Assembly: GCF_004298145.1 (NCBI RefSeq)
Contig: NZ_SCRH01000011.1
Coordinates: forward strand, 124,001 to 188,000
Direction of reading: 5' to 3'
Length of the DNA: 64,000 nt
From: Mycobacterium sp.
Lineage (GTDB): Bacteria > Actinomycetota > Actinomycetes > Mycobacteriales > Mycobacteriaceae
Part shown: piece after piece, positions 33,930-43,055 of the stretch
Layout of the letters: each line of letters starts with the position of its first letter
How positions within the stretch are numbered: position 1 is the first letter of the stretch
The notes under the pieces: generated by a model
What the model was told of the DNA's origin: nothing
The model's database searches: none
Seen by the model: only the letters and a program-made list of their open reading frames with translations
Translations under genes and position numbers: made by a program

Positions 33930-35588
33930 TCACGGGCCCGCCGGTCCGGCGTATTCCGGAAGCCAACGCACCCCGGCGATGCGTTCGGCGAGTTCCGCGC
34001 CGTTGCGCGTCGGGGCGACGCCATCCGCAACTGCCTGCACGGCGACGGCGTGCGCAATGCGGACGGCGACTTCGGGCACGTCTGACCACGCCGGCAGTAA
34101 CGGCTGGTCGGGGTCGGCGAGGGCGGGCGACGCCTCGCCCAAGGTCTCCGCGGCGATCCGCATCATCTCGTCGGTGACTCGGGTCGCCTGAGCTGCGGTC
34201 ACGGCCAGCCCCATCGCGGGGAAGATATAGACGTTATTGCATTGGGCGACAGGGCGTTCCACGCCGTTTCGGTGCAGCGGGGCGAACGGCGATCCGGTGG
34301 CGATCAGGGCACGCCCGTCGGTCCACCGATCCAACTCCGCCGGGTGCGCCTCGGCGCGGCTGGTGGGGTTGGAGAGCGGGAAGATGATCGGTCGGTCAGT
34401 CTTGCCGGCGAGTTCACGCACGATGGGTTCGGTGAAGGCGCCCGCGGCGGTGGACAGGCCCAGCAGCACGCCGACGTCGACATGGTGGACGACGTCGGCG
34501 AGCTGGGCGGGGCCGGACAGGTCCCAGCCCGCAACGCGGCCGGCGGGCTGGGCGAATCCCCGCTGCGCGTCGGATAGGTCGGTGCGGTCATCCGTGAGAA
34601 GCCCTTCCACGTCGAGAACCCAGATTCGCTCCGAGGCAGCCTGTTCGGACAACCCCTCGTTCACCATTTGGCGACGGATCATGTCGAGCACTCCGATACC
34701 GGCCGAGCCGGCGCCGAGCATGACGACCTGTTGCTGCCACAGGGGGCGGCCCGCAACCTCGGCGGCACCGTGCAGCGCCCCGACGGTGACGGCGGCGGTC
34801 CCCTGGATGTCGTCGTTGAAGGTAAGGAGTGTGTCGCGGTAACGGGCGAGGATCGGCAGCGCATGCGTGGTGGCGAAGTCCTCCCACTGCAGGAGCACAG
34901 CGGGTAGGTGCTTGCGCACCGCGGCGACGAACTTGTCGATGAACGCGTAATAATCGTCGTCGTCGATACGCCGGTGCCGCCAGCCCAGATAGCGAGGGTC
35001 ATCGAGTAGTTCGCTGTTGTCGGTTCCCACATCGAGCACGATCGGAAGAGTCCGAGCGGGGTCGATGCCGCCGATGAGGGTGTAGAGGGACAGCTTTCCG
35101 ATCGGGATGCCCATGCCCCCGATGCCCTGATCGCCCAGGCCGAGGATCCGCTGCCCATCGGTCACCACGATCACGTCGACCTCGCGCTGGGGCCGATTGT
35201 TCAGCACCTCGTCAAGGCAGTCTCGCTCGGCGTAGGACACGAACAGTCCCCGCGGCCGGCGGTAGATCTCACTGAAACGCTGGCAGGCTTCTCCCACGGT
35301 GGGCGTGTAGACGATCGGCAGAGCCTCGGGGATGTGGTCGAGCAATACCCGGTAGAACAACGTCTCGTTGCGGTCCTGCAACGCCCGCAGATAGATGTGC
35401 TTGTCGAGATCATCGCGGCGAGTAGAGAATTCGTGCCAGCAATGCTCGGCTTGTTGCTCGAGGGTCTTCACCGTCGTCGGCAGCAGACCGATCAGACCCA
35501 ACCGCCGCCGTTCGTCCTCGGTGAAGGCGGTGCCTTTGGTGGTCAATGCATCGAACAGCCTGGCCGGCCCCCGCAGCTCATCAGGCAT
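33930..35588 (-). CDS. NAD-type malic enzyme
   Basis: 552 residues, length of Mez/SfcA enzymes. Motifs: YTPTVGEACQ, VVTDGQRILGLGDQG, FNDDIQGTAAV (metal and substrate site) and the dinucleotide fold VMLGAGSAGIGVLDM; FPLSNPTSRAEAHP near the C-terminus. It decarboxylates malate to pyruvate with reduction of NAD(P). The frame extends far upstream, but AAGGGAGGT just before 35588 fixes the start MPDELRG. Unlinked functionally to its neighbours as far as I can see. Confidence 0.93.
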   Translation of the reverse strand: MPDELRGPARLFDALTTKGTAFTEDERRRLGLIGLLPTTVKTLEQQAEHCWHEFSTRRDDLDKHIYLRALQDRNETLFYRVLLDHIPEALPIVYTPTVGEACQRFSEIYRRPRGLFVSYAERDCLDEVLNNRPQREVDVIVVTDGQRILGLGDQGIGGMGIPIGKLSLYTLIGGIDPARTLPIVLDVGTDNSELLDDPRYLGWRHRRIDDDDYYAFIDKFVAAVRKHLPAVLLQWEDFATTHALPILARYRDTLLTFNDDIQGTAAVTVGALHGAAEVAGRPLWQQQVVMLGAGSAGIGVLDMIRRQMVNEGLSEQAASERIWVLDVEGLLTDDRTDLSDAQRGFAQPAGRVAGWDLSGPAQLADVVHHVDVGVLLGLSTAAGAFTEPIVRELAGKTDRPIIFPLSNPTSRAEAHPAELDRWTDGRALIATGSPFAPLHRNGVERPVAQCNNVYIFPAMGLAVTAAQATRVTDEMMRIAAETLGEASPALADPDQPLLPAWSDVPEVAVRIAHAVAVQAVADGVAPTRNGAELAERIAGVRWLPEYAGPAGP

Positions 35589-36223
35589 CGCCGACCTCCC
35601 TTCTGTACGAAGCTCGCGGTGCCGAGAGCGACGTGGTCTCCAGATCATCATCGGCCGGTGCGGGCTCTTTGTCTGTGCGTAACCTGGTGTCAATGCGCTG
35701 TCAATGACGACCCCCGCGCCTGGCTTCGTCGACCTCTTGCGGGCCGAACGCGAACGATGGCTTCTCAGCTGCGATGCGCCTTCGGCGCCGCCCATCAGCC
35801 CGGCTCAAGGTTGGTCGCAGTTTGTTGCCAGTGTCGGGGGTCCGACCGAACTCGGTGCGCGGCTTCATACCGGCAGGAGCGTGTGACTCAGTGCTGCCGC
35901 GCTTTTGATGATGGTTTGGTTTTTTGCCCGAATCATCGGCGCGAGAAGGGTTCGGCTGACATAATTCCGATACGGGCGTGGGTCACGATATGGTAACCGA
36001 GGCGCCGTTTCGGCGGGCCCAGTATCGTCACGGGTGGCCTGCCAAGACAGCGCCACGCTGTGGGGGTGGGAATCGACAGGTTGGGTCATCGCGTCGAGAT
36101 AAATGCTTGTTCCAGCAACAGTTCTGTGTTGCTTGAACGACTCCTCGTCGTCGACTACCTCACACAGGCACGGTGTGTTGCCAGAAGTTCCTGGAAGAAT
36201 GCTCAGCCCGAGAGGGGAATTCT
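35589..36223. other. Long intergenic stretch before the acyltransferase cluster
   Basis: About 635 bp. It must contain the malic enzyme promoter and possibly that of the plus-strand cluster. Short frames here (for example 35704-35886) lack a ribosome site and any recognisable feature. The only clear structure is the inverted repeat at 36109-36138. Confidence 0.5.
36109..36138. repeat. 12-bp inverted repeat, possible operator
   Basis: GTTCCAGCAACA and TGTTGCTTGAAC form arms with one mismatch around the six bases GTTCTG. It lies about 330 bp before the PapA gene and 85 bp before the small frame. No U-tract follows, so an operator seems more likely than a terminator. No regulator is encoded next to it. 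Confidence 0.45.
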
Positions 36224-36451
36224 ATGACTGCGCCGCGTGCGCGCCATCGAGTCATCACCTTGCGCGCCTTCGCAGCTTGCGGGCCCGCCCACTCGAACCA
36301 CGGTGAACTCAACCTCGCCCGCGCATGCGCCGACGCATCCGGCCGCAACACACTCGCCGGGCCAGCGCAGCGGGACTCCACGGGCTCTCAACTCGATCAG
36401 CAACTCATGCGCGGTGCCGTTAAGGTCATCCGGACTGGCGTCACCAGCTGA
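36224..36451 (+). CDS. Possible small protein before papA
   Basis: 75-residue frame beginning MTAPRARHRVITLRAFAACG, with GAGAGGGG upstream and ending 17 bp before the papA start, so it could be the first gene of that operon. No signal peptide, membrane segment or known motif; basic, with two Cys. It may equally be a chance frame in GC-rich leader DNA. Confidence 0.35.
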   Translation: MTAPRARHRVITLRAFAACGPAHSNHGELNLARACADASGRNTLAGPAQRDSTGSQLDQQLMRGAVKVIRTGVTS

Positions 36452-36468
36452 CTGACGAAAGGTAGCGC

Positions 36469-37860
36469 ATGTTCTTGGGCACGGTTGAGGACTGGACGGC
36501 CGAGGGCACCGTCGTATCCTGGTACCCCACCGCGACCACGTATCGGCGCGCAGCCGAAGCGCAGTACCATCCGGCCCCGGTGAGTTATCAGCAGTCGCAG
36601 CATCTTCGGTATTACCGGCGCCAGGTGAGCCGCGGCCGCGACATCCCGCGGTTGTGCATTGGGGCCTGGGAAATCAACGGCATCTGCGATATCGATGCGA
36701 TGACGCACGCTGTGAACAGGCACCTGCGGCGACACGACACCTACCACGACCGGTTCGGCTTCGGCGACGACGACGAGATCCTCCGTTATGTCATTGCCGA
36801 CCCGGAGGGCATCACTTTGGCGCCAAGGGATCTCGGAAGAATGGCCCCGACCCAGATCCGCAAACTCCTTCTCGATACGCCCGATCCGCTGCAGTGGGAC
36901 TGCTTCACCTTCGGAGTCATTCAGGGCGATGAGCGGTTCACCGTCTACATCGCCGTTGACCATTTGCGCGCCGATGGTATGTCGGCCGGGGTGATCTTCC
37001 TCGACATCCAGACGATGTACTTCGCCGCGCTGCGCAGGGAACAGAGCCCGTTGACACCCGCTGCCAGCCATCGCGAATACAGCGCGGCTCAGCATGCGTA
37101 CACCGGGAGTCTGAACGAAGAGTCACCCGAGATCCGGTCGTGGCGGGCCTTTCTCGCAGCGAACAACGGCGCGCTGCCGAAATTTCCACTGGAGCTGGGC
37201 GAGGCGGCCGCGGATACGCCGGGGGCCATCGACGTCTTCGACCTGATCGATGGCGACCAGGGCCGACGGTTCGAAGCGGTATGCCGCGCTGGGGGGGCGC
37301 GTTTCAGCGGTGGCGTGTTCGCCTGCGCCGCCCTGACCGAGCATCGGCTGACCGGTGCCCCAACGTATTTCGGGCTTACGCCGTTCGACAACCGTCGGGA
37401 TCCCGCCCACGCCACCGCGGTCGGATGGTTGGCCAGTTTCGTCCCGTTGGCAATTCCGACGGTCGGCGCATCGTTCGACGAGGTGGTCAGTGCCGCCCAG
37501 GCATCGTTCGACGCGAACACGGCCCTGGGCGCCGTGCCGTACTACCACCTGCTCGAGTTGCCGGACCGTTCGTCGGGCCTGATCGAGGTTCCTGACCGTC
37601 CGGTCCCGATGCTGTCCTACATCGACATTCGCAAGCTGCCGTTCGGCGACCACTTCGACGGTCTGCGCGCCGGTGTTTGGGGTGATAACCGGCTGTCGGA
37701 GACGGTGTGCATGTGGGTCAATCGCATGCACGACAAAACGCAGTTGGTGGTCGCCTACCCGGGCACCGACATCGCCCGCAGGTCCGTCCTGCGCTACGTC
37801 GAGACGATGCGCGCCGAGTTCACCCGGGTGTCCGACGCCGGGCCGCACCTGGATGCGTGA
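36469..37860 (+). CDS. PapA-family acyltransferase
   Basis: 463 residues of the condensation-fold polyketide-associated acyltransferase family. The catalytic HxxxDG is present as HLRADGM near residue 164, and the structural motif near the C-terminus reads WGDNRLSET. The N-terminus (MFLGTVEDWTAEGTVVSWYPT) is typical of PapA1/A2/A3 proteins, which esterify trehalose or sulfolipid-type cores. First clear gene of a four-gene plus-strand cluster with an ABC-2 permease, suggesting assembly and export of an acylated lipid. No PKS or FadD lies in the window, so the acyl donor is unknown. Confidence 0.9.
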   Translation: MFLGTVEDWTAEGTVVSWYPTATTYRRAAEAQYHPAPVSYQQSQHLRYYRRQVSRGRDIPRLCIGAWEINGICDIDAMTHAVNRHLRRHDTYHDRFGFGDDDEILRYVIADPEGITLAPRDLGRMAPTQIRKLLLDTPDPLQWDCFTFGVIQGDERFTVYIAVDHLRADGMSAGVIFLDIQTMYFAALRREQSPLTPAASHREYSAAQHAYTGSLNEESPEIRSWRAFLAANNGALPKFPLELGEAAADTPGAIDVFDLIDGDQGRRFEAVCRAGGARFSGGVFACAALTEHRLTGAPTYFGLTPFDNRRDPAHATAVGWLASFVPLAIPTVGASFDEVVSAAQASFDANTALGAVPYYHLLELPDRSSGLIEVPDRPVPMLSYIDIRKLPFGDHFDGLRAGVWGDNRLSETVCMWVNRMHDKTQLVVAYPGTDIARRSVLRYVETMRAEFTRVSDAGPHLDA

Positions 37861-37893
37861 CGAAGTCCCCGCCCCGCGGCCGGAGGTCCCGAG

Positions 37894-39540
37894 GTGAGTG
37901 CCCTGGTGGCACTCACCTTGCGCACGATGTCAGGCTCCCGGCGCGATGCCGACCTGCTGTTCGCGGTGTTGGCGCCGGTGGGCTGCTTCCTGGGGTTCAC
38001 CCTGGTGTTGGGCAACCTCATCTACACCGGCCCGATGACTTACCCGCAATATGTCCTTCCGGTGGTCATCGTGCAGGCGATGCTGTTCGGGGCGATGACC
38101 ACCGCCGACCGCGCCGCACGAGACCGGCTGTCCGGCTTCGGGTCTCGGCTTCGGACGCTGCCAGTTCCTGCGGCGGTACCGCTGGCCGCTCGGATGTTCT
38201 ATTGCTTGACACGCTCGGTCATCGCACTGGTCGCCGCTATCGCCGTCGGGTGGTCCTTTGGCTTCCGGATGGCCGGCGGTCTGGCCGACACGGGCCTGTT
38301 CGTGATCATCGTCGTGGCGTTCGCGATGGCGGTGTGCCTCGGCGCCGACGCGCTGGGCTCCCGGGTCGGCTCCGTCGAATCCTCGAGCCAATTGTTGCTC
38401 CTCCCCCAACTGATTCTGGTCCTGTTGTCCACGGGCATCGCTCCTGCGGAATCGTTTCCGACATGGCTCGGTCCGTTCGTCCGCTACCAGCCGGTCTCAC
38501 GGGTCACCGACGCGTTGCGCGGACTCGCCTCCGGCCACGCCACGGGTAGTGATCTGGTGGTGGCATCGGCGTGGTGCCTTGGACTGCTGGCACTTTTCGG
38601 CGTTCTGGCGGTGCGGATGCAGCGACGCGTCAGCGGCGGAAGTTTCCGCGCACCTCGGATCGTCCGCATTCCGGCGCACGACGGCCGGCAAGCTCGCGAT
38701 GCATCTGCGGAGCAGCCCCGAGAGCCGGTGACCACCCCTGCAACGCAGGGAATTCCGTACGATCCGTCGCTGACGGCGTTCGTCAGCCAGAGCGCTTCGG
38801 AAGCGGGGCGGCTACTGCGCCGCTGGCGGCGCGATCCGATCGTCACTGTGCAAGCGTTGTTGTTCCCGACTTTTCTGCTCGTCGTCTACAAATTGCTGGT
38901 CGGCAAAGCCGTTCTGGCCGTCACGGGACACGACAGCCTGTACGGGCTGGTCCCGATGTGTGCGGTGGTCGGCGCCGTGTTCGGAACCCTCGGCGCCGGT
39001 TTGGCGTTGCCGGCCGAGCGGGAGTCGGGTGTGCTGACGAGGTTGTGGGTGCAGCCGGTTCATCGAGCCAGCACCGTGGCGGGCCGACTGGTCGCCGAGG
39101 CCGCCCGAACCACCACATCCGCCGTCGTGCTCACCATCTTCGGGATCGCTTTGGGCCTGCGATTCAGCTACGGCTGGATCGCGGTGCTGGCCTTCGTGCT
39201 GGTGCCCGTGGCGATTTCGGCGGGAATGGCGTCGTTGGTCATCGCGATCGCCGCCCGCACGGACGGTAAGGCGATGGTGACCTGGCTGGGCGCGGGATGC
39301 GTCCTGCTGCTGTTCCTCAACACCGGCGTTGCGCCCGCCGAGGTGTTTCCGGGCTGGCTGCAACCGGTGGTGCGTTTTTCGCCGATTTCACCGACGATCG
39401 AGGCGATGCGCGGCCTCGCAGAGGGCGGCCCGGTGCTGTCGCCGCTATGGCGGGCGGGCCTGTGGGCGGGCGTTCTCGTCGCGGTGTTCGCGCCGGCGGC
39501 GGTGCGCGGGTATCGCGCCGCGGCCGAGGCGGGGTGCTAG
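37894..39540 (+). CDS. Fused double ABC-2 permease (DrrB-DrrC-like)
   Basis: 548 residues made of two homologous halves, each with about six membrane segments. The tell-tale ABC-2 exporter loop occurs twice: IAPAESFPTWLGPFVRYQPVSRV near residue 190 and VAPAEVFPGWLQPVVRFSPIS near 482. A hydrophilic linker (~245-290) joins the halves. DrrB and DrrC are normally separate genes for export of complex lipids such as PDIM. No ATP-binding partner (DrrA) is encoded in the window. GTG start; GGAGG lies a few bases upstream. The stop overlaps the next start by 1 bp. Confidence 0.88.
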   Translation: MSALVALTLRTMSGSRRDADLLFAVLAPVGCFLGFTLVLGNLIYTGPMTYPQYVLPVVIVQAMLFGAMTTADRAARDRLSGFGSRLRTLPVPAAVPLAARMFYCLTRSVIALVAAIAVGWSFGFRMAGGLADTGLFVIIVVAFAMAVCLGADALGSRVGSVESSSQLLLLPQLILVLLSTGIAPAESFPTWLGPFVRYQPVSRVTDALRGLASGHATGSDLVVASAWCLGLLALFGVLAVRMQRRVSGGSFRAPRIVRIPAHDGRQARDASAEQPREPVTTPATQGIPYDPSLTAFVSQSASEAGRLLRRWRRDPIVTVQALLFPTFLLVVYKLLVGKAVLAVTGHDSLYGLVPMCAVVGAVFGTLGAGLALPAERESGVLTRLWVQPVHRASTVAGRLVAEAARTTTSAVVLTIFGIALGLRFSYGWIAVLAFVLVPVAISAGMASLVIAIAARTDGKAMVTWLGAGCVLLLFLNTGVAPAEVFPGWLQPVVRFSPISPTIEAMRGLAEGGPVLSPLWRAGLWAGVLVAVFAPAAVRGYRAAAEAGC

Positions 39541-40892
39541 TGACGAGGCTGGCGCTTCTGGACCACGCCGCTTTCCTGCGGCTGCGCGCCACCGGTCAAG
39601 GCAGCACCGTGCAATGCACGTGGGTCTACGACCGCGACGTGAACATCGACGAATTGCGGGCCGTCAAGGACAATCTCGGTGCAGGCCTCCTCGGACGCCG
39701 GATCGAGCGCTCGCCGCTGCCGTTCGGGCGTCATCGCTGGGTGGTCGACAGCCGCTCGCCGGACATCGCGTGCGAACCGCGGCAACCGCGGCGGGAGATC
39801 GGTGCGTGGATCGACAGACGCGCGCGGGTGCGCGTCGACCCCGAGCACGGCCCGACGTTTCATCTCGGCGTGCTGCCGTTGGACGACGGTGGGGCGGCGG
39901 TCACCTTGGTGGCGTCACACTGCGTTGTCGATGGACTCGCAATGGCAACGTCCCTGGCCGAAGCGGTCAAGGGAGAACGACGCAATCTCGGCTATTCACA
40001 GGCGAGTTCGCGTGGCCGGTGGCGCGCGATACGCGAGGACCTGGCCGACGCCGTTCGCGCCCTGCCCGCGGCGATCCGGGCGCTGATCGCGACTCTGGCG
40101 ATATTGCTCAAGGTCTCGTCGGATCGACAGCCACAGCCACAGCCGCAGGCGCGGGGGCCCCGGCGGCACGACCCAATGGACGATGGCCAGAACGCATCGG
40201 AGTCCGTGACGATACAAACCGACGCTGCGGCATGGGACGCGCGTGCGCGCAACCTCAACGGAAGCAGCAACGCGCTGTTCGTCGCGTTCGCAGCTCGCCT
40301 GGCGCACCGGATAGGGAGGGTGCTCCCCGACGGAAACTCCGTGACCGTGGTGCTTCCGGTCAGCGACCGCACCGCCGACGACGACCGCGCCAACGCGCTG
40401 ACCTCGATCACACTCACCGTCGATGGCCAGGCGGTGGCCGATGACTTGGGCGGCGTGCGTGCGGATGTCAAAGGACTGCTGACGTCCCTGGACCAACAAC
40501 CCAACGAGATGCTCGCCGGACTGCCACTCATCCCGTTCACACCGCGATGGCTGGTCCGGCGCGCCGAAGGCATCGCCATGTCGTCCGCCCGACTGCCGGT
40601 GGGGTGCTCCAACCTTGGCAGCCTCGACACCGCCGTCGGCCGCATCGATGGTGCGGATGCGACGGAGGTCTCGATGCGGCTGGCCGAGCAGGGCATCACC
40701 CGGGCGCGCATCGAGCGGACTCGCGGCCAATTGTTCTGCGGGACAGGAACGGTCAACGGCAGCCGGTTTCTCACCATCGTCGCCTACCGCAGCGGAGCCG
40801 GCAACGCCACCGCAGCCACCGGTGAGCTCGCGTGTTGCGCGCTGGCCGACCTGCAGCTGTCCGCCACCACCGTCCACGAGGGCCGGATTTGA
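39540..40892 (+). CDS. Condensation-fold acyltransferase, second in cluster
   Basis: 450 residues from the GTG that overlaps the permease stop. HxxxDG is present as HCVVDGL near residue 125, with a second conserved block (SNLGSLDTAVG) near 365, as in WES/PapA-like acyltransferases. It is clearly a different subfamily from the PapA at 36469. Tight overlaps on both sides place it in one operon with permease and membrane protein. Predicted to add a second acyl group to the same lipid; substrate not visible. Confidence 0.82.
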   Translation: MTRLALLDHAAFLRLRATGQGSTVQCTWVYDRDVNIDELRAVKDNLGAGLLGRRIERSPLPFGRHRWVVDSRSPDIACEPRQPRREIGAWIDRRARVRVDPEHGPTFHLGVLPLDDGGAAVTLVASHCVVDGLAMATSLAEAVKGERRNLGYSQASSRGRWRAIREDLADAVRALPAAIRALIATLAILLKVSSDRQPQPQPQARGPRRHDPMDDGQNASESVTIQTDAAAWDARARNLNGSSNALFVAFAARLAHRIGRVLPDGNSVTVVLPVSDRTADDDRANALTSITLTVDGQAVADDLGGVRADVKGLLTSLDQQPNEMLAGLPLIPFTPRWLVRRAEGIAMSSARLPVGCSNLGSLDTAVGRIDGADATEVSMRLAEQGITRARIERTRGQLFCGTGTVNGSRFLTIVAYRSGAGNATAATGELACCALADLQLSATTVHEGRI

Positions 40893-42139
40893 TGGTGGAC
40901 CTGGGCCTCGAGGCGAATCAACGCGCACGCCACCGCTACGTCGGAATCGCCGTCGCGATCGCGCTCTGGGCGACGGCCGTGCTGTGGTTCGCGATCAAGG
41001 TCGTCCCGCTCGACGTGTACTGGATGTCGTATTACACCGCCGACTACACACACGGCTTCGTTCGCCGCGGGCTCGCCGGTGAGCTGGTTGGGTTGGTCCC
41101 GGGCCACGACTTCGCGGCCACGCTCGGTCTGCGGTGGCTGTCCACGGCGGTCTATTTGTGCGGCCTGGCAACGGTTGCTGGTGTGGTGGTCATCACCGGC
41201 TATCCGTCTGAACGCAGGCTGATGGTCGCGATGGTGATGCCCTTGTTGCCATTCGGCGTCCCGTTTGCGGCATTCTCGGCTCGGCCGGACCTGTTCGGCG
41301 GGGCGGCCCTGGCGGTGTTCAGCTCGGCGTTGGCGCTCACCCGTTCCCGGGCCTTCGCGATCGGATGGTGCGCGGCCTTCGGCGCCGTGATCGCGGTGTT
41401 GACGCTGGTGCACGAGGCGATCGGGCTGCAGTTCGCATTGGGGGCGCTGCTGGCAATCATCGTCCTCGGGGGTGCGCTGAAAACCACCCGGCCCCTTGGC
41501 ATGCTCTTGGCCGTGTCGCCGGGGGTCCTCGCCACGGCTGCCGTGGCGGCATTCGGCCGCCACGACGTCGCCTCCCAATTATGTGGGGCGGTGCCGCATC
41601 ACCTGGTGCCCAACCCTTTTGCCGTGGTCCCATCACCAGCGACGCTGATGCATTACGCGTTCGAGGGACAACCACCTCAAACCGATTATCACGACTGGGT
41701 GTGCCGCAACGTGATGCCGAACTTCGACAACGGAATCGCGGACGCCATCCGAACCGTCGGCCACGTCGGCATGCTCGGCCTCACCGTGTCTTTGATCTTC
41801 GGTGCCGGTGCCGCCGTGGTGACGGTGTGGGGTCTCAGCGTGCTTTCGGGCGTACCGGTGCGCGCGTTCGTTGAGACACTGCGCGGCGGAATGGCCTGCG
41901 TAACCACCGGCCTGCTGTTGGTCGTTCCGGTCTTCCTGACCGGCTTTGACTGGACCCGCTGGTTGACGATCGTGGTGTTCGATGTTGCCATCGTTTTCCT
42001 CCTGTTCGCGGCGCGCCGGCCGGAGATCGAGCAGGGGCCCACACCAAAAACGTTGCGGTTGTTCATTATTCTGGTCATCGCGCTCGCGCTGATCCCGGTA
42101 GGCGCCGTGCCGGGATTCGGCGGACCGCGAATGGTCTGA
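40892..42139 (+). CDS. Polytopic membrane protein of the lipid cluster
   Basis: 415 residues with about ten hydrophobic helices and one larger loop (~230-290) containing CGAVPHHLVPNPF and DYHDWVC. Family not recognised; the layout resembles glycosyltransferase-C-like or lipid-flippase membrane proteins, but I see no catalytic motif. Its ATG overlaps the acyltransferase stop by 1 bp. Last gene of the cluster. Confidence 0.85.
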   Translation: MVDLGLEANQRARHRYVGIAVAIALWATAVLWFAIKVVPLDVYWMSYYTADYTHGFVRRGLAGELVGLVPGHDFAATLGLRWLSTAVYLCGLATVAGVVVITGYPSERRLMVAMVMPLLPFGVPFAAFSARPDLFGGAALAVFSSALALTRSRAFAIGWCAAFGAVIAVLTLVHEAIGLQFALGALLAIIVLGGALKTTRPLGMLLAVSPGVLATAAVAAFGRHDVASQLCGAVPHHLVPNPFAVVPSPATLMHYAFEGQPPQTDYHDWVCRNVMPNFDNGIADAIRTVGHVGMLGLTVSLIFGAGAAVVTVWGLSVLSGVPVRAFVETLRGGMACVTTGLLLVVPVFLTGFDWTRWLTIVVFDVAIVFLLFAARRPEIEQGPTPKTLRLFIILVIALALIPVGAVPGFGGPRMV

Positions 42140-42246
42140 CGGTGTCGCCTGGCTTTCGAGGTGGCAGACCAATCCCGCCATCAACATTGCGAAGCTGGTT
42201 TTGCTGGACGTGACGCGTTGGCTGCTGGCGTATCGCGGCTGGTAGA

Positions 42247-42705
42247 GTGCGTGGCACTGTGAATTTCGGAGTTGGAACGCTTTCACGGTGGTCACGACGA
42301 CAATCCGCGTTGGCCATCGTTGCTGCGCTGGCCCTTGTCGCAGCTGTACTAGGTTACGGGGCTTTGCGAGCCGAAATGGCCACCAACGCCTTGCAACCCG
42401 AGGTAGCGGTCTCATCGGCCAGCCCGCTTTCCAACCCGATGCACGCGGACCACGAGTCGCTTCCGGTACGTCGCCTCGGCGTCGGCTCCACTGTGAACGA
42501 TGACAAGGCATTCAAGAGCGCCGGGTTAAAGCATGATCATGGAAGCACTTTCGCACTTTTCACGCCGCGAAAGTCCGACTCGTCGGTCCCGCCCACGGTC
42601 GGGATAATCTGGTCGCAGCCGCGAATCGATACTCCGGCACGCGCGCCGGCATCCAGCCGTGTCGGACAGAATATTCTGATTCAATTCTGCATCGCCCGTT
42701 GCTGA
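42247..42705 (+). CDS. Possible membrane-anchored protein
   Basis: 152-residue frame with a single hydrophobic helix at residues ~20-42 (ALAIVAALALVAAVLGYGAL) and a hydrophilic tail, so it would be anchored with its C-terminus outside. The start is uncertain (GTG at 42247 or 42259) and the ribosome site is weak. No family recognised. Confidence 0.45.
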   Translation: MRGTVNFGVGTLSRWSRRQSALAIVAALALVAAVLGYGALRAEMATNALQPEVAVSSASPLSNPMHADHESLPVRRLGVGSTVNDDKAFKSAGLKHDHGSTFALFTPRKSDSSVPPTVGIIWSQPRIDTPARAPASSRVGQNILIQFCIARC

Positions 42706-43055
42706 TCGGGGTATGTCAGCTCGTCGGCGCGACACCATCGTGCGGCGGGTTAGACGCTAGCCGCTATTAGCTCCGGCGCCCTCAGCATCTGCTGAGCGGC
42801 TGGTCTCGGCGGTTTCGGGACGTATTTTTGGCGATCGGACCCGGCTGTGCCGGGACGCCGGTGTGCCGGTTTCCGCGCGAATACGAGGTCAAGCCAAGGG
42901 CCGCCGGGTGTGCAGATTCACCGGGCCACCTCGCGTGATGCGTTGGGGACTTGGATTTTTCATCACTTACTTCGACTGCTGAGCTGATGTCGCGTGCGAC
43001 CCGCCGCGACATCAGCAAGGTCCGCCACAAGAGTCAACAAGGGACAGGGATAGGC
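42706..43055. other. Intergenic region before the PPE gene
   Basis: About 350 bp without a gene. It contains two inverted repeats: CTCAGCA/TGCTGAG at 42781-42796 and the perfect 12-bp repeat at 42983-43016. The PPE ribosome site (AGGGA) is at its end. Confidence 0.55.
42983..43016. repeat. Perfect 12-bp inverted repeat in the PPE leader
   Basis: GCTGATGTCGCG and CGCGACATCAGC are exact reverse complements separated by ten bases. It ends 39 bp before the PPE start, so it would be a stable 5' leader hairpin or a palindromic operator. No U-tract follows. Confidence 0.5.

Noticed and set aside
35704..35886. 60-residue plus-strand frame after the malic enzyme promoter
   Set aside because: No ribosome site or recognisable feature.
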